A stretch of 64,000 bases of DNA from Megaustenia siamemsis (taxonomy: Eukaryota; Mollusca; Gastropoda; Stylommatophora; Ariophantidae). Location: contig JAVIAB010000059.1 of the NCBI GenBank assembly GCA_032433765.1, forward strand, positions 57,798,103 through 57,862,102, written 5' to 3'. Position 1 is the first letter of the stretch. The number at the start of each line of letters is the position of its first letter. The translations under genes were made by a program, and so were the position numbers. Below are positions 54,125 to 64,000 of this stretch, piece by piece. The notes below the pieces were generated by a model. The model was given only the letters and a program-made list of their open reading frames with translations. It had not been told where the DNA came from and did no database searches.

Positions 54125-54895
54125 ATATAACCATCAGACACATTAAACGATCGGTTGGAATGGCTTTAACCATCAGGCACATTAAACAATCGGTTGGAAT
54201 GGGTTTAACCATGAGGCACATTAAACAATGGGTTGGTTTTGGTTTAACCATCAGGCAAATTAAACAATCGATTGGAATGGGTTTAACCATCAGGCACATT
54301 AAACAATCGGTTGGAATGGGTTTAACCATCAGACACATTAAACGATCGGTTGGAATGGGTTTAACCATCAGGCACATTAAACGATCGGTTGGAATGGCTT
54401 TAACCATCAGGGATCTTAAACAATCGGTTGGAATGGGTTTAACCATCAGGTACCTTAAACGATCGGTTGTAATGGCTTTAACCATAAGGGCCCTTTAACA
54501 ATCGGTTGGAGTGGCTTTAACCACCAGGCTCCTTAAACGATCGGTTGGAATGGGTTTAACCATCAGGCACATTAATAAATCGGTTGGAATGGGTTTAACC
54601 ATCAGGTACCTTAAACGATCGGTTGGAATGGCTTTAACCATCAGGCACATTAAACAATCGGTTGGAATGGTTTTAACCATCAGGCACATTAAACGATCGG
54701 TTGGAATGGTAGGCACCTTAAACGATCGTTTGGAATGGCTTTACCATCAGGCACCTTAACGATCGGTTGGAATGGGTTTAACCATCAGGTACCTTAAACG
54801 AACTGTTGGAATGTCTTTAACCATCAGGGATCTTAAACAATCGGTTGGAATGGGTTTAACCTTCAGATATTTTAAACAATCGGTTGGAATGGCTA
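54125..54895. repeat. 39-bp minisatellite, about 20 copies
   Basis: The unit runs ggttggaatgggtttaacca, tcaggcacattaaacaatc. Frequent cgatcgg or caatcgg and gcac, gtacc or gatct variants occur. The 13-codon period (RHIKQSVGMGLTI) leaves frames open on both strands, an effect of length divisible by three. Confidence 0.94.
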
Positions 54896-55147
54896 AAGTG
54901 TTCAAGCGGTTACTACTGATGGTGATTCTGGTAATTAATAACACATAACAGATATAAACTTGTGTCTCTCTCTAAAAACGTTGTCATCACCATACAGCAC
55001 GCCCATCAGCATTTCTATCTTTTCAGTTAGTTAATTACTATTTATATAGATTGTGGGATTTTTGTCCTCTTTTACGTATACGAGGCAGCGCTTTCTGATT
55101 GTCTTCTTACCAATGGTTTTTTTTTAGGTATGTCCTATACTTGAATA

Positions 55148-55417
55148 ACCCGTATGTTACCGGACCTCATTATGAGGAAAGTAAAGAATAGTGACACTGT
55201 GACTTTCCAGGCATGTCGTAAGAGGCAACTAAGGAGGGTGATCGATGGCTTGACAAGCTGTCATTGTAAAAAAAAAGTATTGTTATGGAAACAGAGATCA
55301 TAGATTTTAGAAGCAGTGATCTCTGCAATATGTGCCATTTTGGCACGCAAGGTTTCTGTTTCTGAGATTGTGGCTCTGCCCTATGTGCCATCTTCGGCTC
55401 GAAAGGACAATAGATAG
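55148..55417 (+). mobile_element. short (GATA)n-tailed retroelement (family E), copy 2, 11-bp TSD
   Basis: Nearly identical to 20600-20836. Direct repeats atacttgaata at 55137-55147 and 55418-55428 flank it, defining a 270-bp insertion that ends in aatagatag. The extra 5' bases (acccgtatgttaccgg...) are absent from the other copy. This supports LINE-type retroposition of a non-autonomous unit. Confidence 0.85.
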
Positions 55418-55730
55418 ATACTTGAATACGGGGAAAGGGCCTCGTGTTTAAATCTTTGTCTCCGATATGACTAGATGCCCGATTTTACCGACCTTGAGAT
55501 AAGTGGTCGTACCTTAACCTCACACTGCAGCAACCACTTTATGGATATGATGATTTGATCTACAATTTAAAAAAATCGGTACTATTCAAGATTAAGTGGC
55601 GGCTCGCCACCATACAACGAGACAGTGGCTATCATCGCAAACAGATTACAAACCATAATGGTGAAGGCCTGGACACTAGTAACAAACATTAACTGCAAAT
55701 ACCCGGACAGACCATGGCTATAGAATTCAA

Positions 55731-55826
55731 ATTTTTTTTTTCGTTCGCCAGCTTTTACCTCTGACGAAGTCCCTGGAGGCACATGGGTCTCTCGCCGCAC
55801 AGGCAGATAACTCCGACTTCGGAGGT
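55731..55826 (-). mobile_element. internally deleted, 5'-truncated SINE (type 2) with 12-bp TSD
   Basis: It keeps the A-tailed 3' end (gttcgccagc with T-run on +), loses about 60 bases in the middle (tccctggaggcac joins distant parts) and stops at cgacttcggagg. Exact repeats tatagaattcaa at 55719-55730 and 55827-55838 show that it inserted in this short form. Confidence 0.88.
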
Positions 55827-55838
55827 ATAGAATTCAAT

Positions 55839-56398
55839 TAATCTCCAAACACATTAAATTAACTGGATCACTCATCTCCCGTTGTATTTGACTAACGATT
55901 ATTCACATTCTTCGTCTGCCTTTGAAAAGATGTAAATGCGTTTTGCCGGTGTTTGCAGCAAGCTGCGATATCTGTCAACATTGATCCAACATTAAAACAG
56001 TGTTGTGTGGGTACCGTTTTGCCTTCCGTCTCTGATCTTTCTCTCTTCGGCAGACTGTTTCAAGAGCCACTGCGAGGACGTGGAGTTGTACCTCAGTCAG
56101 TTTTAGTTTACTCATCCTGATGCTAACATTCAGTGATGAGTCGGCGACTATTTTCAGCCTAATAGGTGTCATAATTTTGACTTCAATGAGGATACATGAC
56201 CTATGACATGTTTTCCAAAGTTGTCCAGTTTATAACGATTCACGACTAAGCTAAAACTTAGCCGTGGGCGCAGAGTTGAGCTAGAAATGCTGGAGCAGCT
56301 GTCAAGACACGCAAAGAGGTGAGATACTTTATCATCGTGCCTGGAGTACTGATCTGGTTTATAAAATTAGGACTTAACATACGAGAGGAAAATTGAGT
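55839..56398. other. no gene recognised
   Basis: A 65-codon reverse frame at 55975-56172 (RMSKLKLTEVQLHVLAVA) has a protein-like composition, but I find no supporting splice signals or family. Confidence 0.4.
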
Positions 56399-56399
56399 G

Positions 56400-58212
56400 G
56401 AAGGAAATGAGGAGGAAGATGGGAGAAGTTGATAATGGAGGATGAGAAAGAAGTGGAGGAACAGGAGGAGGAGTGAGTTGGAAGATGAAAATGGAAGATG
56501 AGAAAGAAGTGGAGGACCAAGAGGAGGAGGGAGTTGGAAGAAAATTATATTGGAAGATGAGAAAAAAGTGGAGGAACAAGAGGAGGAGGGAGTTGGAAGA
56601 TGAAAATTGAAGATGAGAAAGAAGTGGAGGAACAAGAGGAGGAGGGAGTTGGAAGAAAATTAAATTGGAAGATGAGAAAGAAGTGGAGGAACAAGAGGAG
56701 GAGGGAGTTGGAAGAAGATTATAATGGAAGATGCGAAAGAAATGGAGGAACAAGAGAAGGAAGCAGTTTGAAGAAGATGATAATGGAAGATGAGAAAGAA
56801 GTGGAGGAACAAGAGAGGAGGGAGTTGGAAGAAAATGATAATGGTAGATGAGAAAGAAGTGGAGGAACAGGAGGAGGAGGGAGTTGGAAGAAAATGATAA
56901 TGGAAGATGAGAAAGAAGTGGAGGAACAAGAGGAGGAGGGAGTTGGAAGATGAAAATTGAAGATGAGAAAGAAGTGGAGGAACAAGAGGAGGAGGGAGTT
57001 GGAAGAAAATGATAATGGAAGATGAGAAAGAAGTGGAGGAACAAGAGGAGGAAGGAAGATGAAAATTGAAGATGAGAAAGAAGTGGAGGAACAAGAGGAG
57101 GAGGGAGTTGGAAGAAAATGATAATGGAAGATGAGAAAGAAGTGGAGGAACAAGAGGAGGAGGGAGTTGGAAGATGAAAATTGAAGATGAGAAAGAAGTG
57201 GAGGAACAAGAGGAGGAGGGAGTTGGAAGAAAATGATAATGGAAGATGAGAAAGAAGTGGAGGAACAAGAGGAGGAGGGAGTTGGAAGATGAAAATTGAA
57301 GATGAGAAAGAAGTGGAGGAACAAGAGGAGGAGGGAGTTGGAAGAAAAATTATATTGGAAGATGAGAAAGAAGTGGAGGAACAAGAGGAGGAGGGAGTTG
57401 GAAGATGATAATGGAAGATGCGAAAGAAATGGAGGAACAAGAGGAGGAGGGAGTTGGAAGAAGATGATAATGGAAGATGAGAAAGAAGTGGAGGAACAAG
57501 AGAAGGAAGCAGTTTGAAGAAGATGATAATGGAAGATGAGAAAGAAGTGGAGGAACAAGAGGAGGAGGAAGTTGGAAGATGATAATGGAAGATGAGAAAG
57601 AAGTGGAGGAACAAGAGGAGGAGGGAGTTGGAAGATGATAATGGAAGACGAGAAACAAGAGGAGGAGGAAGTTGAAGATGATAATGGAAGACGAGAAACA
57701 AGAGGAGGAGGAAGTTGGAAGATGATAATGGAAGACGAGAAACAAGAGGAGGAGGAAGTTGGAAGTTGATAATGGAAGACGAGAAACAAGAGGAGGAGGA
57801 AGTTGGAAGATGATAATAAAAGACGAGAAACAAGAGGAGGAGGAAGTTGGAAGATGATAATGGAAGACGAGAAACAAGAGGAGGAGGAAGTTGGAAGTTG
57901 ATAATGGAAGACGAGAAACAAGAGGAGGAGGAAGTTGGAAGTTGATAATGGAAGATAAGAAGAAGTGGAGGAACAAGAAGAGGAGGAAGTTGGAAGATGA
58001 TAATGGAAGATGAGAAAGAAGTGGAGGAACAAGAGGAGGAGGAAGTTGGAAGATGATAATGGAAGATGAAAAGAAGTGGAGGAACAAGAAGAGGAGGAAG
58101 TTGGAAGATGATAATGGAAGATAAGAAAGAAGTGGAGGAACAAGAAGAGGAGGAAGATGATAATGGAAGATGAGAAGGAAGTAGACGAAGATGATGAGGA
58201 GTAGAAGTATAA
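56400..58212. repeat. purine-rich minisatellite, 44-59 bp units
   Basis: The plus strand is dominated by A and G: gaaagaagtggaggaacaag, aggaggagggagttggaaga, then tgaaaattgaagatga or aaatgataatggaagatga. A sub-array at about 57640-57955 uses a 41-44 bp unit (gaagacgagaaacaagagg). The reverse strand shows 474- and 653-codon Ser/Leu/Phe-rich frames caused by pyrimidine bias. Such tracts can form triplex or slipped structures. Confidence 0.93.
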
Positions 58213-58540
58213 GAAGAAAAAGTGAAGATGAAGGAGGAGGAAGATAACAAAGAAAATGATATTAACCGGCGGGCAGAAAGTTGCATATCAGAGACAGAAG
58301 TTATGTGGTATCTGTCATAAGATAACAAGAGCTGTCACCAAACTGCAAAGCCGAGTCGTCTGATGAAGACTTGAACACACGGGTGGGAGGAGATGAGTTT
58401 AAATAGCGGACGAGGCGGAGAAAAGGTCACAGCGTAGGCTGAAATTCTGGTATCAAAATGTCAAGAAATGCTGATGGCATCTGGTTGTTATCCCAAGCCG
58501 AGTTGATGATCACTTCCGAAAGGGATGTTCCTTCCCCAAA
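58213..58540. other. no gene recognised
   Basis: Short spacer. It shows no supported element. Confidence 0.4.
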
Positions 58541-58544
58541 GCGC

Positions 58545-59298
58545 TTAATAAAGTCTTTAATTTGTTGTTAAACGTACACCTGAAGGTCTGCAATTTAAGA
58601 GCTTGATAAAACCTCTAACTTGTTGTTAAACATACACCTGGAGGTCTGCAATCAAAGCGCTTAATAATACCGCTAATTTGTTGTTAATGTACACCTGGAG
58701 ATCTGCAATGAAAGCGCTTAATAAAATCTCTAATTTGTTATTAAACGTACACCTGGAGGTCTGCAATCAAAGTACTTAATAAAGCCTCTTATTTGTTGTT
58801 AAACCTACACCTGGTGGTCTGCAATCTAAGCGCTTAATAAAGCCTCTTATTTGTTGTTAAACCTACACCTGGTGGTCTGCAATCTAAGCGCTTAATAAAG
58901 CCTCTTATTTGTTGTTAAACCTACACCTGGTGGTCTGCAATCTAAGCGCTTAATAAAGCCTCTTATTTGTTGTTAAACCTACACCTGGTGGTCTGCAATC
59001 AAAGCGCTTAAGGAAACCTCTAATTTTTTATTGCACGTACCCCTGGAGATCTGCAATCAAAGTACTTAATAAAGACTCTAAATTTGTTATTAAACGTACA
59101 CCTGGAGATCTGCAATCAAAGTACTTAATAAAGACTCTAATTTGTTGTTAAACGTACACCTGGAGATCTGCAATCAAAGTACTTAATAAAGACTCTAATT
59201 TGTTATTAAACGTACCCCCTGGAGATCTGCAATCAAAGTACTTAATAAAGACTCTAATTTGTTAAACGTACACCTGGAGGTCTGCATCAAAGTACTAA
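58545..59298. repeat. 58-bp minisatellite, about 13 copies
   Basis: The unit runs tctaatttgttgttaaacgt, acacctggaggtctgcaatc, aaagcgcttaataaagcc. A run of four identical units (about 58790-59000, with cctggtgg) sits amid more varied ones, showing recent local expansion. Confidence 0.94.
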
Positions 59299-59544
59299 GT
59301 GCGAATACGACCAGAGAGTTGGGATTTTTGTGTGTTATATTTGAACAAAAGTGAAAAGTTTATAAATACAACAAGGTCGTTCAAGTGAATTGTTTGCATT
59401 TAAAAGCGTTGTGGTGAAACAGAAAGAAGATTGTTTGAGGGAAGTCGAGCAGTATTCCAGTCAATGACAGGCAATTGCATTAAGTGAGGGAGATCCTGGC
59501 TGGCAGATAACACTGGAGGGCGTATACACGGAGGAGGACATATC

Positions 59545-59650
59545 TGCTGGCAGGGATTGGGTTTATGTGCCTGACGGCGCTGTGCTGCGGTAGGGATTGG
59601 ATAGATGTGCGTGACAAGCGCTGTGGCAGGGATTGGATAGATGTACATAA
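59545..59650. repeat. short tandem repeat, 3 diverged copies
   Basis: gggattgg(gtt/ata)tatgtg or gatgtgc followed by tgac(a)gcgctgtg occurs three times at 36-45 base spacing. Confidence 0.7.
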
Positions 59651-59877
59651 TATGCCCTTGCTAGCCAAGGGCGTCATACACTTGGATTGTAAATGCCGTA
59701 ACTGGGCGCAGGGCATAACTGAGTCCGAGATCCAGGAGGTACTGCAACTTTACCCACAACCTCAAGACTCGATCACAAGGGATCGACGCGGCTAGGGCTT
59801 TGTTGTGTATTCTAATGGAAAGTTGACAGAGAAAAGTGCAGGAACCAACAAGACTATGATCGCCAGCACACGCATAT
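59651..59877. other. no gene recognised
   Basis: Higher GC than its surroundings, with a small inverted word (cccttgctagccaaggg). No exon supported. Confidence 0.4.
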
Positions 59878-59879
59878 AG

Positions 59880-60212
59880 ATTTTTTTTTTCCCATCGTTC
59901 GCCAGCTTTTACCTCTGACGAATTCCCTAGAGACTAGGAACTGAATTTTGCGTGTTAATCCATTATTTTCCTGGCAGCCGTGTGCAAAAATTGGTCCCTC
60001 GCTGCACAGGCAGATAACTCCGACTTCGGAGGTACTCATATTTTTTTCCGTCCACGAGTAATTTACGTTTCAAGCCGGGTCTCGCTGCTGAGACCAGGGT
60101 GGTTGCCGCAGAGGGAAATTATAAATAAAAATCACAACCGGTATAGCCGGGATTTGAGCCCACAACCTCTCTGTCTCGAGGCCGGCGTCTTGCCTCAAGA
60201 CCAACCAGTCGT
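59880..60212 (-). mobile_element. tRNA-derived SINE (type 2), full length
   Basis: Minus strand: gactggttggtcttgaggc head, B-box gggctcaaatcccgg, CCACCCTGGTCTCAGC-type body and A-tail (T-run at 59881-59890 on +). It matches 10110-10430 along its length. Confidence 0.9.
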
Positions 60213-60284
60213 CCAACACTATTGCCATTACTAGTTTGATGATGCTGTGCCTCATAGTTTCGTTTCCCGCACATAGACTATACT

Positions 60285-60555
60285 TTTGTTTTGATCGTGT
60301 TTCGATATTCCAATTGTTTACGATGATGTCATATGGCAGGAAGCAGTCGGCTGTGTTCACTTTCTGTACGGTTTCGCCTTATGTCTTTTGTGTGCTGTGT
60401 GCTGAGACTGCTATGATGGGGACTACAGCTACTTTTTTTTGTTTGGGAGATGAGTTAGCAATTTGAATGATTCCACTGGCACGGGCGGCTGAGCAATTAT
60501 GGATTTTAATTCGTTTGCAGTGATACCGGGGCCTTCCATAACAATAACCATAACC
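60285..60555 (+). repeat. third copy of the dispersed 3' module
   Basis: It matches 7815-8065 and the reverse complement of 28436-28690: cgtgtttcgatattccaat, cgccttatgtcttttg, ccactggcacgggcgg, ending ggccttccataacaataacc. It lacks the cysteine-rich coding part, so it is 5' truncated. A short frame (MMSYGRKQSAVFTFCTVSP...) is open here for about 47 codons. Confidence 0.85.
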
Positions 60556-61950
60556 AGACTATACTTCTCAAGATACCTCTCCGTTTTATGGAAGCATCAA
60601 ACACGTTGTTATGGAAATCTTCCAAACTTTAATGCCTCTATCATCTCATGGAGATTTAAGATTTGTGTAAACCCACCCTTTCCGCATTTGATGGAGTCCT
60701 CCGTTTCTCTGGATATCCTTGTTTTACGGCTGTTTCATGTGCGCTCTTCATGCATAGCTTCTCTTCAAGTTCATGTTTATGAACATGTTTAGTCTAGTCT
60801 CATTCTTCTCCTCCAATTGCTGAGAATATCTGGCTGCCAATATTTTTACGTGTTGTTATCTTGCCGAGGCTTGGCAGCTTTAACGTCATGACAACCCGCC
60901 AAGGCTATGCTAATGAGACCTTTAATTTCTACCCAAACCAGGCATGCTTAAATAAGGGTTGAGATAAGACCAGAAAAATATATTCTCGCTGCACTTTTAT
61001 TCTTGCCTTTGTTATTTATTTCTGCATAGTTTATAGAAATCTCCTTTTCTTGACCTCACAATCGGGTTTATTTATCATTATGCTTTTCTGTGTTCGTCTA
61101 CGTGTGTCTATCCTCATTGTATATCCTGGCAGTGTCCATTACGATCTATTGCTTGATTACACAGGGGCATGTCAGCACAACACACAACGCCGACGAGTCC
61201 ATGATCGCTTTCCTTTATTTCTCCATTTATTTATATTTATTTCTCTCTTTTTTTTCCTATTGAAATAAAAAAAATTATATTCTCATTGCTGCCCAATTGA
61301 TTGATATTCACACTTTTGTTGTTATTTTAATTCTTCTTACCTGTTTGTATATACTTTTTTTGACGTGAGTGGTTCGTTTCTCGATATTGCCATTACATTA
61401 TTAATGTGTGATTGCCGGTGTCTATGTTTTCACCACATTGATACTCAATCAAATGTCAGTTATAATGATATAGTGTCAAAAACGTCGTCATATGTTAAAA
61501 TCAAATCGCCACTTTCTGCTAACTCTCCCACTTTTCAAGCACATTTACCACTCACTACCTGTTCTGTCCCGAACTCCACTAGTGATCCCTTTTATTATAA
61601 ATAAATCACACCCACCACCTACACCTTCCCCTGGTGAGGAAGGGGGGGGGGCGCCACGGGCGCCACGCTACATATCAGGAAAACCCACCAGCTGCATATA
61701 TCTGACACGACACAGATGCGTCCGGTGGGCTTTTTTCATCTACAGCGTGCACCGATGAGTCTTTGTTGATTGTAGCCAGGCGTTTGTACAGAGAGACGGG
61801 GCCAGAAACATGCATTCTATGATAGCGTGCCACTGTGTCATGTTGTATCAAGTGCGGTCTGTTCATCATCGAGGTTTGGCTGCATTTGATTTATTGTATG
61901 TCAAATGAAGTGAAACATCCCCCCCCCCCCCAAAAAAAAAAAAAAAAGCC
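60556..61950. other. no gene recognised; C-run/A-run at 61918-61946
   Basis: Short frames only, with T-rich patches near 61240. A homopolymer pair (about 13 C then 15 A) ends it. No exon is supported. Confidence 0.45.
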
Positions 61951-61954
61951 ACAT

Positions 61955-62235
61955 CATTATCATGTGCCATACCGGTTGGCGTAGGCGATCATGCCCTTGC
62001 ACAATCTTCTATCTACAATGCATCGTATCGGTTCTGTTGTTGACTGTTTTCCATGCCATGACATCAAACTATCCAGTATTTTCTCTCTTTGTCGTCCGCG
62101 ATCTTTTTTTCCTTGTATTTTTCCAGTTGTAACCAAGTATTCCAACTTTCCTCTTCTCGTGATGTGCCCGAAATATGTTGATTTTTGCGTTTCTCCCCCC
62201 CCCCCCAATCTTTCCAATACATATGGCAAATAGCA
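61955..62235 (-). mobile_element. RTE-like LINE 3' fragment (family C)
   Basis: The reverse frame (62313-61960) reads TYFGHITRRGKLEYLVTTGK in part (FGHITRRGKLEYLV), then IQGKKDRGRQREKIL, SLMSWHGKQSTTEPI, CIVDRRLCKGMIAYANRYGT. It is the most intact family C copy and clearly RTE/BovB-like. It ends at gcacatgataatgatg on the minus strand. Confidence 0.85.
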
Positions 62236-62258
62236 ACATCTTCGAAGAACTGATAGCA

Positions 62259-62525
62259 TCGGTGGCTGAATGGTTAGTGCACTCGCTTCCTGATTACAAG
62301 GGTCCGGGTTCAATTTTTGAAAGAGGCGGATTTTTTTCTTCGGACCGACAAGGCTATAGTGTTCACCTGGCCTTCAGACAATGGATACCCCCTAGATTTT
62401 TCTGGGAAGTTTAGACGTGATACCGATCAAATCACCCAAAGGCGTGCTGTGGTCTTGTTCAACATGGTCAGTACCTTATTCCCCATACGTCTAGCTGAGT
62501 GTGGAGCTAATCTTTACTAACACAA
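62259..62525 (+). mobile_element. tRNA-derived SINE (type 1, variant head)
   Basis: Head atcggtggctgaatggttag (A-box tggctgaatgg), a degraded B-box (gggttcaatttt), then gcggatttttttcttcggacc, ttcacctggcct, gacgtgataccgatc and the 3' end ccatacgtctagctgagtg. Relative of 8468-8747. Confidence 0.8.
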
Positions 62526-62529
62526 CATG

Positions 62530-64000
62530 ATAATCTAACTCGATAATCTAACTTAGGTGTTTAGCCTGTAACCAACAAATGTTTGTTCAATATAATCTGT
62601 GTATTCATAGCCCTGATCTCTCTTACGAACATTAATCTATTTCTAAAGTTCCAAAATCTCCTCCTTGAAATTTCTCTTCCGGCAAAACAGAGCCCCCTTC
62701 GAAAAAATCATCTCAATGATCTGTCAGAAAGGTCACCACAGAACTGTGAGTTCTACCCAGTTTAGCAATATTGACTATTATTCTCCGTTGTTAAATTCAT
62801 GTAATCATTGTTTCTTTTTACAAAACATGGGCAAACATTTTCATACAATTCTATCCTAATCAAAATCTAGAGTGTGTTGCATCAATACCATATGGGTAGT
62901 ACATGTTCAAACGTTTTCTTCAGACTCTCCAATAATCAGTATCTAAGGTTCTAAATTCTAAGTATGCAAATACCATATCTGTGCAACGTTTCAAACGTCT
63001 AATACAGGACTCTACTAAACAGTAGATTGACTTACAAGACTTGACACTCACTTGCAACATATTCGTTAATGGTATCTAAAGCACAGGGATGATAGTATGT
63101 GCATACAGCCTACCGAGACTTCTGCTTAGCACAATCAAGGGCTCACCAGAACCTCTTGTCCAGCGTTTCGCCCACGATAATTCATTTGATCATCCCCCCT
63201 CCCTCCCTCTGGCGAAGTGGCCGTTGTGATGTGATTTACAGGTCGCTGCGATGTGTAATCTGAGTCTTCCTGACCAACACATCTAGTTATAGCACGGCAT
63301 CGCCGGCTTGTCTTCACTCTTTGATATCTACCTGCTTGCTCAGGCTACGTCCTCTTTCTGCCAGTACTCCATATAGACCACCTGAAAGGAACCGAACGTT
63401 TCGCCAAAACTGTTTTTTCTTTTTAAAATACCAATAATATTTGCTATCTGTTCTGTTTTGCTGATAGATATTTACATTTGTTATTTAGGTTCCTATGTTT
63501 CTTTCGCTTGTGTCTGTAGTAATATTAGTTTCGTCGTGAATTACCTTCAAATTCCTCGTAGTATGTAACCTATGGCTTCATGCTTTTCATGTATTTCAAT
63601 TTTTCCAATTTTTTGTTTTGTCGCCTCTCCTCCTTTTCCCACGATCGTCTGTACCGTCCTTATGTCCACATCACGTTGCTAGCGTATTCAACGTTTAGCG
63701 GCACGCAATAGAATAATCTGGGAAATGGTTGAATACAAGTTAATGGCCGCGTTTTAAGCAAGGACAGATGATAGCAGACAGCCAGGCCTTACTACCAAGC
63801 TATGGAACCATAAATATTGGAGTTTCTTTGAACCCAAACTTAGTTGCAATGACGACACGTGAGTTACTTGCCAGTTGGCACACTCATTATAAACATTTTG
63901 GCAGCTCGCGTCTGGCATCGACTATTGCACTCGTTACGGGTATTATCTAACGTTATATTGCAACAATTACCTCCCAGGTAGCAAGCCGAAGAAGTGTATT
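62530..64000. other. no gene recognised
   Basis: Spacer to the window end. Two gcgaaacg words on the minus strand (about 63166 and 63402) resemble the motif in the 21.1-kb and 40.3-kb repeats. No exon is supported, including the 60-codon frame at 63768. Confidence 0.45.

Noticed and set aside
55975..56172. 65-codon reverse frame of protein-like composition
   Set aside because: No splice signals, homologous copy or family recognised.
56367..58328. 653-codon Ser/Leu/Phe-rich reverse frame
   Set aside because: Produced by pyrimidine bias of the purine-rich minisatellite; alternative frames of 474 and 245 codons overlap it.

Overview
WHAT IT IS. This is a gene-poor, repeat-saturated stretch of animal nuclear genome. 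There is no operon structure, no rRNA gene and no functional tRNA gene. I see non-LTR retrotransposon (LINE) remains of several families, tRNA-derived SINEs with target-site duplications, a dozen minisatellites (about 13.5 kb, roughly a fifth of the window by my coordinates) and simple repeats. RTE-type LINEs with (ATG)n tails, LINEs carrying a C-terminal zinc finger, and very abundant minisatellites fit an invertebrate, most plausibly a mollusc such as a heterobranch gastropod. That assignment is inference; no conserved host gene here fixes the species.

LAYOUT. 0-7 kb: one possible exon at the left edge, a 47-bp minisatellite, decayed LINE 3' ends, a SINE with an 11-bp target-site duplication (TSD) and a 54-bp minisatellite. 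7-12 kb: a decayed copy of a three-member repeat, two SINEs of one superfamily (one nested in another repeat), a third SINE type and a reverse-strand LINE. 12.5-17.5 kb: a 5'-truncated LINE (family A, +) lies tail to tail with an almost complete endonuclease-RT-RNase H LINE (family D, -); an (AC)n run is the seam. 18.4-21.2 kb: a 59-bp minisatellite interrupted by a composite insertion. 22-28 kb: SINE and LINE pieces, a 23-bp minisatellite, and paired perfect hairpins near 28.0 kb. 28.4-29.8 kb, reverse strand: the most gene-like sequence, a cysteine-rich, secreted-type reading frame with two homologous segments. Its 3' end is shared with repeats near 7.5 and 60.3 kb. 31-40 kb: a second, nearly identical family A copy and a cluster of RTE-like fragments. 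40-48 kb: minisatellites of 72, 90 and 43 bp, and a well-formed 86-bp candidate exon at 46.74 kb. 49-59 kb: an RTE fragment, a 3.3-kb array of 25-bp units, a 39-bp array, a 1.8-kb purine-rich array and a 58-bp array. 59-64 kb: more SINE and LINE pieces, then unremarkable sequence.

HOW IT FITS TOGETHER. Autonomous LINEs (A, D, RTE-like and a (GATA)n-tailed type) have scattered 5'-truncated copies. Non-autonomous elements share 3' ends with them; the clearest case is the (GATA)n-tailed element at 20.6 and 55.2 kb, whose end matches a LINE end at 11.6 kb. Two minisatellites appear to have grown from pieces of dispersed repeats. The most unusual item is the cysteine-rich frame at 28.9-29.8 kb. 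Its downstream end belongs to a dispersed module with an (AATAAC)n-like tail, which suggests a retroposed or element-borne secreted-protein sequence.
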